A stretch of DNA of 64,000 nucleotides, taken from Zhengitettix transpicula (taxonomy: Eukaryota; Arthropoda; Insecta; Orthoptera; Tetrigidae). The notes under the pieces are model-generated. The model worked only from the letters and a program-made list of their open reading frames with translations, made no database searches and was not told where the DNA came from. Made by a program: the position numbers and the translations under genes. Below are positions 47,505 to 58,866 of the stretch, one piece after another (the stretch's first letter is position 1; each line of letters starts with the position of its first letter). The stretch lies in the NCBI GenBank assembly GCA_037074705.1, contig CM073590.1, forward strand, positions 6,774,001 through 6,838,000, in the 5' to 3' direction.

Positions 47505-48760
47505 TTTAGATTAGGTCTTGAATGCCGAATTCCTTGCTAAACTTTAGTAGGTTATTTATTGCCGCTGCTGAGATACACATCTCCATTCTCGTGTATTTCT
47601 GAATTGTGGCTTTCAAGTCCTGTCGTGCTTTAGGCGGTCGTAGAGGTTATGCTGGATCGTCAGGGCAGTCTTGCATACGTTACATGTAGGTTGCGGTGAT
47701 CTAGATATAGATAGAAGTGCGTGAGGTTAGAATGGACAGTTCTTAACTTAGCAAAAACCATCTGCTGTCTCCGTGACATATTGCCAACGCAGGATATTTC
47801 CTTGAAGTTATAGACTTCCTTGTGAAAAATCCCTTCATTCCTTCCTCTTCTACAATTGTGCCCGTTTTCCTCCAGTATTCTGGCATCGGTTTGTCCCCCA
47901 TCATTTTTAGTGCATATTGGACGGTTGTGTTTATTCTTTTGTTGTTTAAAATTATGTACGCCCACTGGTTTCTAAGAATTCCTATGTTTGCCGGTTTTCA
48001 TCCTATCATTACCTTATTATTGTTATTTAGAATAGTCATAAGCCATAATAGCCTGATTATATTGACGTTACCATTCCATATCCTTTGGTTGGTTATTGTA
48101 TTTATTGCAGTCAGAGAGTCTGTTAGGATTAAATTATTTTTGATTGCTTCTTCCATGCATCGTATTGTTGCAGTAGTTACAGATGCGTTGCTATTTATTG
48201 TTGCTGTCCTTGCAAACTCGTCTGAAACTATAGCGCATGCAACTCCTTCGCGGGTTATTGTCTCATCCGTGAATATTACTCTAGATAACTTTTACTTCTC
48301 CATTATGTTCTTCAGCTCTATCTCCCAGTCCGGATTCTTCATGTTATTTGATCCCGTCTTGGTTATGGAAGTGTTATTTCAGGGGCGGTATCATAGGAGT
48401 ATAATTATGGTTTATTACCGGGAAGTCCATATCTTCTTTCTTTAGGAGTATGAAAAGGTATCGGGTTTATGGAAGAGTCTATATTTAAGAGCCTTCGAGT
48501 GGATGTTTGTTCTCTAATGTATTCTTTTGTTGCCTCCAGTGTCCTTTTTGCATATTTTAATACGGCAGTTCTTCTTCTATGCCACAAGGGGGTTTCTTTT
48601 CCCTCAGCTCTAAGTCTATCAATTGGGGTGGTTCTGATACATCCCGTTATTACCCGTAATGCCTCATTTTGAATGCTATTTAGCTTCTTTAATAGCCTTT
48701 TATGGGCAGACATATAAATGTTGTTTGAGAGAAAAACTGAAAACACAATTGCTAAAAGTA
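47505..48760 (-). pseudogene. I-clade-like LINE: RT C-terminus, RNase H and terminal Cys motif (decayed)
   Basis: Read on the minus strand. From 48746 the frame includes LLKKLNSIQNEALRVITG and RTTPIDRLRAE, the region after the RT palm in I/Jockey-type LINEs. An RNase H domain follows: FTDET (first Asp) near 48280, MEEAI (Glu), LTDSLTAI (second Asp) near 48095, and a degraded W.P.H.GI.GN.xAD segment as KPANIGILRNQWAY near 47990. Then RRQQMVFAKLRTVHSNLTHF and, in another frame, CNVCKTALTIQHNLYD, the CxxC...LT..H motif that ends such proteins. Several stops and frameshifts (for example after 48408, at ~48017 and at ~47740) show it is inactive. The 5' part, including the catalytic RT core, is missing. 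Confidence 0.8.
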
Positions 48761-49860
48761 AAATCTCTTACTTCAGGGATGCGAGAACGATTCAGAACTG
48801 TGGATAGACGGATCAAACACTATCTCAAACATAGCCGTGCAAAACTGAGTCACAGAAGAAAATTTGTCTTTCTATCTGTTACTTTAATTTCATCCAGACA
48901 CATTCCGCAATGAGAATCACGAAAAACTTCATGTGCTTTTTAGCACAAATGTGAAAGGATGTGCAAAAAATAATTTATTTCTCATAATTGACGCAGACGC
49001 ATTCATTAATGCAAATGTTCACCGAAATTACGGACTTTAGATACTAACAGCGTGAAATATGCTTATCGCATTTACGCTAGATATCATTGGGGATTTATGT
49101 CTGCGTTATGATTAACTTCTGCATCTAAAGGAATGACATTTACACAGTAAGTTGTGGATGAACTGGTTCATCTCATAGCAGGCAAATTTCTGAACTGGTT
49201 CTGTGTCGCCCGCAGGCTATCCAAGAAGTTGACCATCCGTCAAGGACATCACGGATGATATCCTGGAAGACAGGCGACTAACAAGTTATTTCATCAAACC
49301 TGATATGAGCTATGGAAGAGAATAAATAATTGCCATGATAAACTGCTCCAGAATCAAGTACGATGTGATATACTGAGGCGGTTGTTGATTTCCTTTGTGG
49401 AATAAGAAGTCGATTTCATTTGAATGATCAAGCGATGAGTATGGTGTGTAGGACATTATCTTCAGATGCTCTGAAGACGAGGGTACTGGTTCACAAATGG
49501 AAATACATCATAAGCATGGTATAATCCGTGTTAATATTGGCGGTGGTTATGGAAATAAAAAAAGATTTCAAAGTAAAATACATTTTATGTCGCTTGAGTG
49601 TAATTCAGAATTTATAAATTTTCTTCGTATCACATGTAACGGCAGACGGAGCAGCGATCTAAGTGAAAAAATTATTGCTGACCATCTATTTGTACGCCAG
49701 CCTTTCTTATTTTCTACAGCGTCTGACCTGTAAAGTAATCATCCACGTTGAGAGATGGTCATTTTAGCTTTGCGTGAAGTCACATCTACGAATTCGGGTC
49801 AAGGATGAATATTCAATACGGGAGACTATGTATATCTTATTAAGTTGCGAGTCTGATTCG
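48761..49860. other. Intergenic DNA
   Basis: No element or gene recognised. The 84- and 78-codon frames (48659-48913, 49497-49733) lack motifs; the first overlaps the LINE 5' break. Confidence 0.5.
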
Positions 49861-50430
49861 GTCACATCACAGGGAATAATCAGATCTATATTAGACCCGC
49901 GCCAAATATTGGATCCGGCTGTCGTGCAGTATTAGCTGACTTCTTACGCTGCTTCATAACAATTTTATCGCCACGCAAACAGACTCGACCTGCGGCCCCC
50001 CCATATTTTACGACCTGTCGTCAAATGACTGCTGTCTCTCCAGATATTTACTGGCTCAGCATCTCCGTCCCCGGGGCTACCAACCGGCGAAAAGTGCGAA
50101 ATTAAGTCCTGACGGTCGCCATCCTGGATTGCGAGGTTTTTATTTGCGAGTTTATGCCTGGCTGATGTAGTTTAATAATGCACGCGGCCATATGTTACTA
50201 TGTAATCCGATCATTTCGCAATTTTGACTCCGGATATATATTCAATTAAATATCAGTCAATTCCCGTGTCAGATAATTACTTTCGAAATTCATACTGTTT
50301 CCCTTGCAAAGAGATTGTCTATTGCATTAAACAATGTTTCCACATTCGCGTTGGACCACTATGCAATATGTTTTGGACGCGGAAAGGCAAATATCCTTTA
50401 TTCGTTTTTTTAATTGATTTGGCTTAATTA
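49861..50430. promoter_or_regulatory. Complex GC-richer block, possible conserved regulatory DNA
   Basis: The composition shifts upward over about 550 bp. There is no simple repeat, no transposon signature and only one short frame (50224-50427, 67 codons, several Cys, unassigned). TTTATTTGCGAGTTTATG, TAATCCGATCA and AATTAAAT-type motifs would suit homeodomain binding. Regulatory function is inference from texture alone. Confidence 0.25.
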
Positions 50431-51090
50431 CTCCGGATATTGGCACACACAGTTTTCATATCAAAAGTAAACGTGTTGCATTAGTTTAGAAAATGTGAAT
50501 TAGAGTTATAAAAGTTTGATCGCCGCCGCGGAACCAATGAACTGGATGAGGGTTTATTTTGTAAGTAATTAAATTCGTCCCTTACTTAAGAAAGAATAGT
50601 TCAAATAAATTAAATTATATATAGATTATATGTAAGAACACATTGACTTGAAAATTTATAAGAAGTTTTTGATTTTAATATATATATGAATTATTAGAAC
50701 TATATTCTGCTCTGAGATCAACTGTGAAGTGATAAGATTAGTTCAGTTACGACTCCAAATAGGAAGTTACATGAATACAACTTAGACAATTCAATTATGT
50801 AATCTATAACTACTCAATTTGTTAAATAACAGTGACGTTCGTCCATATACAAGGTGTGATAAAATTCTCGGAAAGATAAAAAAATCTCGATAAATACACT
50901 CTGATCGAAATATAAAAGACACGTATTCAATATTTTCGAAATTATAATTTGAAGATACCAAACCTGACTCCCGGTCCCAGCCCCAGCGGGAATTAACTTT
51001 TAAATCTGAAATGTGAACATTCATTTCAAAATCAGATTTTTGTTGAAAAAGTAAGTTATTTTATTCTAAACATTTTTTCCCAAGCGTGGT
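50431..51090. other. AT-rich intergenic DNA
   Basis: No feature supported. Confidence 0.5.
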
Positions 51091-51900
51091 AGACGGAATG
51101 GTAAAAAATGGATATATTTTGAAAAATCCTCAACATATTAGGAAAATAAAAATGACGTGTTTAATATTTTTAATAATGTTATCCAATGTCCTGACACCCA
51201 CCCACCCCTTGGGCGTGAGGTTGGGGCCAACTTTGAAAAATCATGCTGTTCAATGAGCTGTAGTTCGCGGTACTGCCACAGCAGTGCGGCGAGCAGTTCC
51301 GTCATGGGCCTATTGCAGTAGTGTAAAAACTGGAATGGGGGTTCTCTTTCAAAATTACAAATTTGTCATCCACCCAACGCAAAATGAGTGTGGTTGCCCC
51401 GGAATTATGTTGACATTGAATAGTATTTTTTTAAAAAATTAGGAAACGTCTACACATATTTTTCTGATCTGTTTTGGACATCTCGAGATATTTTCATTTT
51501 TCAACGTTTGATTTTATTTTTTTCAGTTACAGCGCCATTTAACACGAATTAAAAAATTGTTTCAGATGAAACTATTTTATTTTGGAAAGTCGGAATCTAA
51601 AATAAAATTTTGGGTTCCTATTTAAGATTTAATTGTTCCCGTCCCGCCACACTCTCCAAGGATGGGGAAAAGAGTGGTTCGACTTTGGTTTCATTGAATA
51701 GCTTTTTGAAAAATATTTAACACGTGTGTTTGGCTTTTTGGATCCGGTGTTAATATCTCGGGATATTTGACCGTACCGGGAAGTTTTATGCAACCGATAT
51801 TTGTGTTCTACGGTAGAGAAATTACCATTATTTTTCGCACTAAAAATGCAACTAAGATTACTAAAATGTTTGTTTCAGTTATGAAAATAATACGCCGGGG
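51091..51900. repeat. Degenerate internally repetitive block
   Basis: Similar phrases recur at roughly 200-300 bp spacing: TTTGAAAAAT (51118, 51231, 51705), acgtgttTAATATTT-like (51150, 51718), CTCGAGATATTT / CTCGGGATATTT (51482, 51757), and C-rich lines with GGGGCCAACTTTG / GTTCGACTTTGG (51222, 51677). The units are too diverged for a clear period. It reads as an old tandem array or as one repeat that carries internal duplications. Confidence 0.4.
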
Positions 51901-52590
51901 AAATCTATAGAATTATCCTTTCTGATAATTTGATGTCACTGCCACTAGTTTTGGGAATATAGAGGCAAAGTTGCGTCGGATACTGTATTGTTGGTCTGCT
52001 GTTGTGTATTGTGTTGCGAGGGCAATTGTCCTATTGAAATCAAAGCAGTTGTCTGGTTGGGCAGAGCTGTGAGCAGCATTCTTTCCGCTAGGCTGCCTGT
52101 GCACTTGTCTGTCGACTGAGCCAGTTTGCTGCTTTCGGCGCAGAAAAACAGGATCTGAGCGGCACGCGAATGAGGTGCTCAGCATGTCCACTGGCTATCC
52201 CACCCGGAATGCAGTTTTACGACTACATTTCTGACTCCCAACAACGCTCAGCAAAATACAAAGTTGATCATTGAGCAACTTTTCTTTGCATCAGAATTAC
52301 AATTATCTAGAGTAATCGCCAGAGCGGGAGTATATTAATAATTTCTTACATTTATACAGTATTTATATATATTTTTTCAATTTGTATTTTATATAGTCAG
52401 TCCTTGTCATTTTCTAATGATCATTTTCATTAAGAACCGCCAGATGGGTTGATTTTGATCCCACAATCACCATTCCGATATAATTCCGAAAATAGCGGAT
52501 ATGTTTTCTTCGTAAAGTGTCCTGTACTCTACCATTCCAGACTTTTTTAATGTGTCACTTTACTTATAATTATCTTGCATAACACTGTCA
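51901..52590. other. Intergenic DNA
   Basis: The 92-codon minus frame at 51913-52191 shows no domain. A GC-richer patch at 51990-52240 is unassigned. Confidence 0.45.
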
Positions 52591-52599
52591 TGTCTCTTC

Positions 52600-53338
52600 T
52601 TATTATCCCTGATAGTTTTCCCCGGTATGTCTCACCCCATCCTATTCCCAACTCTTTTACATTTGCTGCATCACTGTCAATTTTATATGCTCATACATTA
52701 CACATTTAAAACCACATCTGACATTCGAGGCAGCACACCATATTCAAACATCCTCAACTCAATCTGGGCCACCAACTGGAGCATAGTCATCAATCCTTCA
52801 AAATCCGTAACCGTTCTTCTCCCTAAAAAAACCCTCCCACTTATCAGTCACTATCAACAACTCCACTATATCTACTAAATCTTCCCACAAATACCTCGGC
52901 GTAACCCTCGACTCCAAACTAACATGGTCCCTTCACACTTCCCACTTTAAAAAAATAATACTCCACAGATTCCACAAATTAAAACCTTTACTGAACCCGA
53001 AATCTCCTTTATCACTCACAACAAAAAATCTCCTTTACACATCCCTCATATATCCCCTCTGGTTTTATGCCTGTTATATCAGGGGTTCGGTTGCTACCAC
53101 CAAGATAAATAAAATTCAAATATCCAAAAATAAAATACTCCACTTTATAACTAACTGTCCTTGGTTCGTTACCAAAACTAGAATCCATAATGACCTAAAT
53201 ATTCCCTAAACCCAAAAAACCATAATTCAAACAGCACTAATCCAACACAACTTCAATCCCATTATCTATAATACAGAATCCCACCCTCCTCCACCTAAGC
53301 CCCTTAGAAGGCTAAACATAAAACAACCACCGTAAATT
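52600..53338 (+). pseudogene. Jockey-clade LINE: decayed reverse transcriptase C-terminal half
   Basis: Across shifted frames the plus strand encodes the RT palm and thumb of a Jockey-type LINE. LYAHT (52685-52700) stands where the YADDT catalytic box should be, so the Asp pair is lost. Then come WATNWSIVINPSKSV (52768-52812), KYLGVTLDSKLTW (52889-52927), KSPLSL, LYTSLIYPLWFYACYIRG (53035-53090), IQISKNKILHFI, CPWFV and NDLNIP. The frame ends at TAA 53333-53335 after KQPP. C-rich, T-poor codon use differs sharply from the flanks. The 3' end runs straight into (TA)n and LTR-C. Confidence 0.8.
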
Positions 53339-53357
53339 AATATATATATATATATAT
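53339..53357. repeat. (TA)n microsatellite between Jockey 3' end and LTR-C
   Basis: About nine TA units follow four bases after the LINE stop codon, so they may be the LINE tail itself. LTR-C begins immediately after. Confidence 0.9.
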
Positions 53358-54085
53358 TGTAATGCCAATTAATTAGGACATTAATTGTTTGGACATAAAA
53401 TTTAAATTGTTTGAGAAATCCATTATAGCGGCAGGAGCTTCCAAAACAACAATATAACCGAGCTTTGTTACTTTGTCGGAAAGTCAAAATGGCGTATGCG
53501 CGCTAAAACTCGAGACTACGATAGTTAGTTGGTGACGGGACCTTTCGGAGGACGGAACAGATGAGTCTAGAGCAGAGGCTAGCCGTTGTTTAATGTATCA
53601 TTAAACAAAGTGGTGAATTTAAGACAAAGTAAAAAACATTCCCGTAAATATCGCGAAGTTAGCAGTTTTACGTGTATCAGCAGCCAAGAAAGTCAGCAGT
53701 TTGTACGTCTGTAGCCAGCCAGGAATAGTTAAGTTGCAGTTAAGTCCCAAGCGGTAAAAAGACTAGCAAATCTATGGATGACATATAAGGCGATCAGTTA
53801 TCAGATAGCTGACAAAAAGGAGGATCATCCGAGTTCCTGGGAGCCTATCAAGGTGGACTTCAATAGTGTAAATTCTGTGAGCAAATATTAGAATCAGTGT
53901 AATTTTTTTTGCAATAGTGTACTCCCGAAAACAAAAAGGAATTCTAGAACTAGCTGGACAGATGTGAGTAACAAAATACAAAATTAATTATTTATGTAAA
54001 CGTAATTAAAGGATAGAAGTCAGATTTCGTTCTCTTTTTAATTGTTAATCAGAGTTAATCTCTTTACTTTTTAATTTCGTTCTAT
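53358..54085 (+). mobile_element. LTR-C, 3'-truncated, inserted at ATAT in (TA)n
   Basis: Starts TGTAATGCCAATTAATTAGG directly after ATAT, nearly identical to the start of LTR-B. Shared blocks continue: TTTGTCGGAAAGT, GCGCGCTAAAACTCGAGA, TCTGTGAGCAAA, GATGTGAGTAACAAAATAC (53964-53982) and AAGTCAGATTTCGTTCTC. Similarity fades near 54085 before the CCCAG/AATAAA part, so the 3' ~30% is missing. No 3' duplication can be seen. Confidence 0.7.
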
Positions 54086-55340
54086 ATATACGTCAATCGT
54101 GTAAAAGAGCCTCGCTATCATCTCTTTCCGGCAAATATCTGCCCCGCCAACGATTATATGTTATATGTTGCCCGCCATATACCGTCTTTATCTGGATTAT
54201 ATTTACAACACTTACTACAAATCCTACGACCCATTATACGACTTTATAATCCGAAGACGCGAGGTGTTCAGTGACTTCTGAACTTGCGCCAACAAGATCT
54301 TTGGTAACATACTCGACGGTCATTTGTATGCGGAACGGGGGACATTTCTTAGATGACAAGAATTGTCTGAGCGAAAGCAGAAGTGCAGAGGATATAGGTG
54401 AGAAATGAGTCTGTTGTATAAAAATGGTATGCTGCATAAAAAAAATATCTTGAGACAATTAATGTAATATATTATGAAATAATCTACTTATAAATGAATT
54501 ATGTTATTTATATCATAACTTAAATATATATATATATATATATATATCAGTGTTTAAAGGGTCTAATAAGACGCAGCAATTTAAATCCATTTTATGGAAT
54601 TGTAATGTTTACTATGGAATTTATGTTCTACATGAAGTTAAAAATATATTTTATATAATAGCAACAGTGAGTCTGCCATTAAAAGTCTTCTAAGTTTAAC
54701 CATTAATTTTCAACTTACAAATTCTAAACAAAATACTTATCTTTTAGTGCAGTTTTTCCAAACCTTTATTTTACCATGCCCCACCTATGCAACACATACT
54801 AATTTTTACGTTTAAAATTTGAACTATTCGGTAAATGAAGGACAATTACAACCTTCTAAGAACAAAACTCTTGGAAGATATCACTTTGACATTATTAAGA
54901 AAAACTAAGTAAGTAAATGTTTAAAAGATATAATAGGCAATTAAAATTCAACTACAAAATAACTTATATTAAATATTTTTCTATCATATTATTATTTTTA
55001 GTTATAATTATTTAATTGTTTAATAATTCAATATTCAATTATTTGCGCAAGTTAAATCATAGCGTGTTGTTGGTTTTTAAACTCTAGATGAGCTCAGACG
55101 AGCTCCCCCCCCCCCCCCCCCCCTGAACAAACAAATTGTTCCCAAGTGAGGCGTGCGATCCACCAGACAAATTACAGATGACTGAGACAAATTGAAGATA
55201 ACTATGAGATTGTTAAAAGCTCCTAATGTTTCTAAATTAAATAAATTTGGGAGTAATTCATTAAATAGTTTAATAAGTTTAGTGACTGATTATAACCTTT
55301 TGGATAAGTATATAAACTTTAATTAAATAAGACAACTTAT
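54086..55340. other. AT-rich intergenic DNA with (TA)n and a C19 run
   Basis: (TA)n lies at 54523-54547. A run of 19 C lies at 55105-55123, after GAGCTCAGACGAGCTC. No coding or element signature otherwise. The 74-codon frame at 54234-54458 is unassigned. Confidence 0.5.
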
Positions 55341-55341
55341 A

Positions 55342-55560
55342 AATAAACAACAGCCAATTTGAAGTTAGAAAAAAAAATTATTTAGAGATAATTATACTAC
55401 GTTTCGTCGCTAATTTGCGTCCTCTTCAGGTATAAAGTTTAATAAATTTTGACAGTCAAGTCGTTCTACGCTGACTGCCGTTGCGTGAAACGTAGTATAA
55501 TTTTCTATAAATAAATATATTTTTTCTGACATAAAATTGGCTGTCAGTTATTAATAATTA
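55342..55560 (-). mobile_element. Penelope-type hairpin with hammerhead-like core on the minus strand
   Basis: Arms 55349-55410 (CAACAGCCAATTTGAAG... to TATACTACGTTTC) and 55483-55548 (GAAACGTAGTATA... to TTGGCTGTCAG) are imperfect inverted repeats. On the minus strand the loop side carries CTGAAGA (55423-55429, perfect CUGANGA), then GGACGC-AAATTA-GCGAC as a plausible stem II, then GAAACG (55400-55405). The plus strand has CTGACTGCC...GTGAAACG, a poorer version. Shared AGCCAAT in the arms links it to 25321, 60514 and 61430. Confidence 0.65.
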
Positions 55561-55599
55561 AATTAAAATCCGACGAAATAAATATCAACACCTTATACA

Positions 55600-55628
55600 G
55601 TATATATATATATATATATATATATATC
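55600..55628. repeat. (TA)n microsatellite
   Basis: About 14 TA units, without an LTR insertion. Confidence 0.95.
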
Positions 55629-56837
55629 AAATTGGCTATTATAAATAATATAACATAGGTTGAGAGTTTCCGTTTTCTAATATTTATTGGAATGTATTAT
55701 TAAGATATTCTTTGGCGCCTTGTACCCAAACAATGTGGCAAGCGCTTAGTTTTAATTGTTGGTATTTTTTTGACTCAGCCTTGAACGGGATCTCAGGGGG
55801 AAAGGACGAGTTACAAACTTCATAATTTCAGGCCTCGTGGTATCGTCGATAAAAGTCAGGCCCTGAATGTTAATGTATCATGTCTCAAATAATAAAATTG
55901 TTACAGAAATATTAAGTTTTGATCATTTCTTCATCAAATAATTACCTGACCCACTAATCATAACTGAACTTTGAGACGACTGGGCATATTTTATAGTCCA
56001 TATGTAAGCTTCGTTTTTTTGGTTATATTATATATTACTTCAACATTTATTGAAGTAGATTTGAAATACAAAATTCGTATTCACAGTTTTTTCAATACTA
56101 CTCAAAATTATTTATGAAAGTAAATTGCTTTTTTATTTTGGTTTTCCTTGATGAAGGAAACGAATGTTGAGCTACAGACAGCGAGTGTGCTCATTTCATT
56201 CGCATTTGGCTGAGCTGTTTCACTATGGGTATTATTAACCAAGACATAAAGGGGCTCAAATAACAAGCGCTCAGAATCCATCTAAAGCGCGTTATTCCCA
56301 GAAAAAATGAAGATGAAAAGCGGACCAGTTTTCCGCTTTAATATGGGTAGAGGCTGAGCTGTACTCACGAAGTAATAGCGAGAACGGCCACCTCAACGGA
56401 ACGATACGCAACCTAGCTTGTAATTCATTATGATCACATAATTCCTCATTTATTTCCATCAGCAAGCATTTTGTTCTACTCCAAAAGACGCACAGTAAAC
56501 AATCTCTCGAAAGGTCAACATTATAATCCCTCTCAGTTATTGCAGTTTTCTTCTCCCGTAATAAAATACACTCCCAGAATACAGAAGCAAAATACATATA
56601 TCAAGGATTTCTAAAACATAAGGAAACTGTAAAAGGGATGCGATCTTTATACTCGCACTCCAGTACTCGAATATAAACTTTGCCTCTGTGGGCGAGGAGG
56701 ATGTGAAGTATGCAGTGATAAAGTCATGACACATTAAAACATATTTAAATAAAATCCTGGATCATCAATTGGCCTCGCATCAATAAGGGAAGGAAACTGG
56801 AGAATAAATATCAGAGTGCAGATTAGGTAGTAGGTAG
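55629..56837. other. Intergenic DNA
   Basis: No gene recognised. TCCTTGATGAAGGAAACGAA at 56147-56166 looks superficially like a hammerhead core but lacks a stem II. The 101-codon minus frame at 56292-56597 has no motif. Confidence 0.5.
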
Positions 56838-56839
56838 CA

Positions 56840-57339
56840 TAAGGTCTGCGAGGGCTATTCTCTCGCAGGCAATACCTGCGAAGGGGCTACCTTTGGGAAT
56901 GCCATTTCCTCTACGTTTTTGAACGAGGCACGTCGGCCTGTTCTGAGAGGTGTATGTTCCGGGGTCACAGACCTTGGGCATACGGTAAGAGTTGTCCGCT
57001 ATTCCCATTTGAATAGTCGGCCAGCTGCCTCCTAAACTGGTCGAGGCACGGAGAAGGGAATGCTACGTCCCCACATCAAACTCCTCTCCCGCTATCGGAA
57101 GAGCGCGGGACAAGTACCCAATGCCCGACCTACCTGATGCAGGTTTTTCTAAGGTTTTCCCTGCATTACTTTTAGGCGAATACCTGGTAGGATCCTTAAC
57201 ATATAGCTCGGGGGCCCTAGTTAACCCTTGGCTACCTTCCTCTATCCTTCCGCATCCCCCCTTTCAAATCCCTTCCCATGCTATTAAAGGGGAGTTGCCC
57301 AACGAGGCTTACCCTCATGTAGCCTGTTGCCCAAAAAAA
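56840..57339 (+). mobile_element. HHE retroelement copy 7, nearly full length, 9-bp duplication
   Basis: The 5' hairpin is TCTGCGAG...CTCGCAGG (one G-U-type change). Two small internal deletions remove part of the TTGTAGGAGAGATAC block and part of AAGGATCCCACAAGCC. The 3' end is CCTCATGTAGCCTGTTGCCC then A8. AGGTAGTAG occurs before the element (56825-56833) and directly after the tail (57338-57346), a 9-bp target duplication consistent with LINE-type insertion. Confidence 0.85.
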
Positions 57340-58557
57340 AGGTAGTAGATATGTAAAGAATGTTTAGTGAAACGAGTATCACGCTGTTATCGTGGCACAC
57401 CAAGAAATTGTTGATTGGGAAATTACGTGAAGTAGTTGGTAGAATACATGAGAAATATTTCAATATTTGTCAGGAGTATAAGAACAGTTTTCATTATTTC
57501 CAATGTGAAACAATTATATATCAGAAAGAAAAAAATCTTAAATCCGATAAATTAATTGTAAGTAACTGTGCCTTCCAGTATGAATAGATGAAGGTGTCAA
57601 AGTTATGGCCTGTGAAGGGAACATGTGTAGGACATTACAACTACGTCTCAGAAATCCAAATTTTTCGTGATTAACGCGTCTTTAAGGACAAGAAGAAACT
57701 GAAGACTGATAATAATTATATAATTATACTATCCATATCTTGTCAACAAAAAAGAATTGTAGATCATTAATCACGTTTGAAGCTTTTCGTCTGAGTGAGA
57801 TTGAATATTATAAGACTTCAGTCAGCTGTCTAACAGCCGAATAAACTGGTTGACATGGTTGAACGTGGCTTTTAATGCGCAAGAATTCACTTGACTTACT
57901 ACGGAAATAATTACAGTGTGTGTATAACTAACATCGATCATCTAATAACAGGGGTAAAAATGAAAGGAACGACTTTGAAATGGTTTCAATGGATAGTAAG
58001 TGTGTAGTGAAAGGTCTAAAAAAGCAAAAGAAGAGGTACAATTGTTATAACCTTTAAATAAATTATTATAAGTTCTGAAAATTTATTACCTCATTTAGTT
58101 CTATTTTCAGGTTCCTATATTGAAATCAATTTTTTTTTTCTTTCAAATTAAATAGTCGGGTTATTATGATCTTTCATACAAAATTAGTGGAAGTCTTACT
58201 TGGTTTAGTAAGAAAAATAGTGCCATTCTAGTTTCCCTTGTAAGCACTATAATACTTGATGAACATCCAGCCCATTGCAGAAATCGTATTTTAAATACGT
58301 GTAATTTTTTCAGGTGCTGATCTGATGCTATGATATTATTTATGTGAAACACAGAGTAGAAAGGGGAATGCGGAATTGCGAAATCAGCTAGACGGGTGTG
58401 TGGTCACATTGGACATGCGATCTCAACGATTGATGTTTCTTAGCTTTGATGTATTTTTAAATCCTAGCATTACGATAAGAGGTGACGCTGAACACCGGAT
58501 ACCAGCAGTGAGTCTCTCCTTTACCTTATTGACGTGAGCCTTCAATCTGTTACATCC
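57340..58557. other. AT-rich intergenic DNA
   Basis: No feature supported. The 75-codon frame at 57360-57587 and the 62-codon minus frame at 58164-58352 are unassigned. Confidence 0.5.
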
Positions 58558-58558
58558 C

Positions 58559-58866
58559 TTTTTTTTTTAGGGCAACAGACTACATGAGGGTGATCCACAT
58601 TGGGCAACTCCCCTTTAATAGCATAGGAAGGGATTAGAAAGGGAGGATGCGGATGGGTAGAGGAAGGTAGCCAAGGGTTAACTAGGGCCCCCGGGCTATG
58701 GTTTAAGGATCCTACCCGGCATTCGCCTAAAGAAATGCAGGGAAAACCCTAGAAAAACCTGCATCGGGTAGGTCGGGCATTGGGTACTTGTCCCACGCCC
58801 TTCCGATAGCGGGAGAGGAGTTTGCTGTGGGGACGCAGCATTCCCTTCTCCGTGCCTCGACCAGTC
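58559..58866 (-). mobile_element. HHE retroelement copy 8, 5'-truncated, minus strand
   Basis: T10 followed by AGGGCAACAGACTACATGAG marks the 3' end on the minus strand. The copy runs to GTGCCTCGACCAGT and stops there, lacking the 5' ~230 bp. It is close to the consensus, so it is probably recent. No convincing duplication was found. Confidence 0.85.

Noticed and set aside
47822..48445. The longest open frame (207 codons, plus strand) as a membrane-protein gene
   Set aside because: It is the antisense shadow of the RNase H part of the minus-strand LINE; its hydrophobicity comes from reading AT-rich coding DNA backwards.
56140..56175. Another hammerhead-like core (CCTTGATGAAGGAAACGAA)
   Set aside because: There is an extra T in the first box and no room for stem II between it and GAAA; the match is probably a chance TTCCTT/AAGGAA hairpin.
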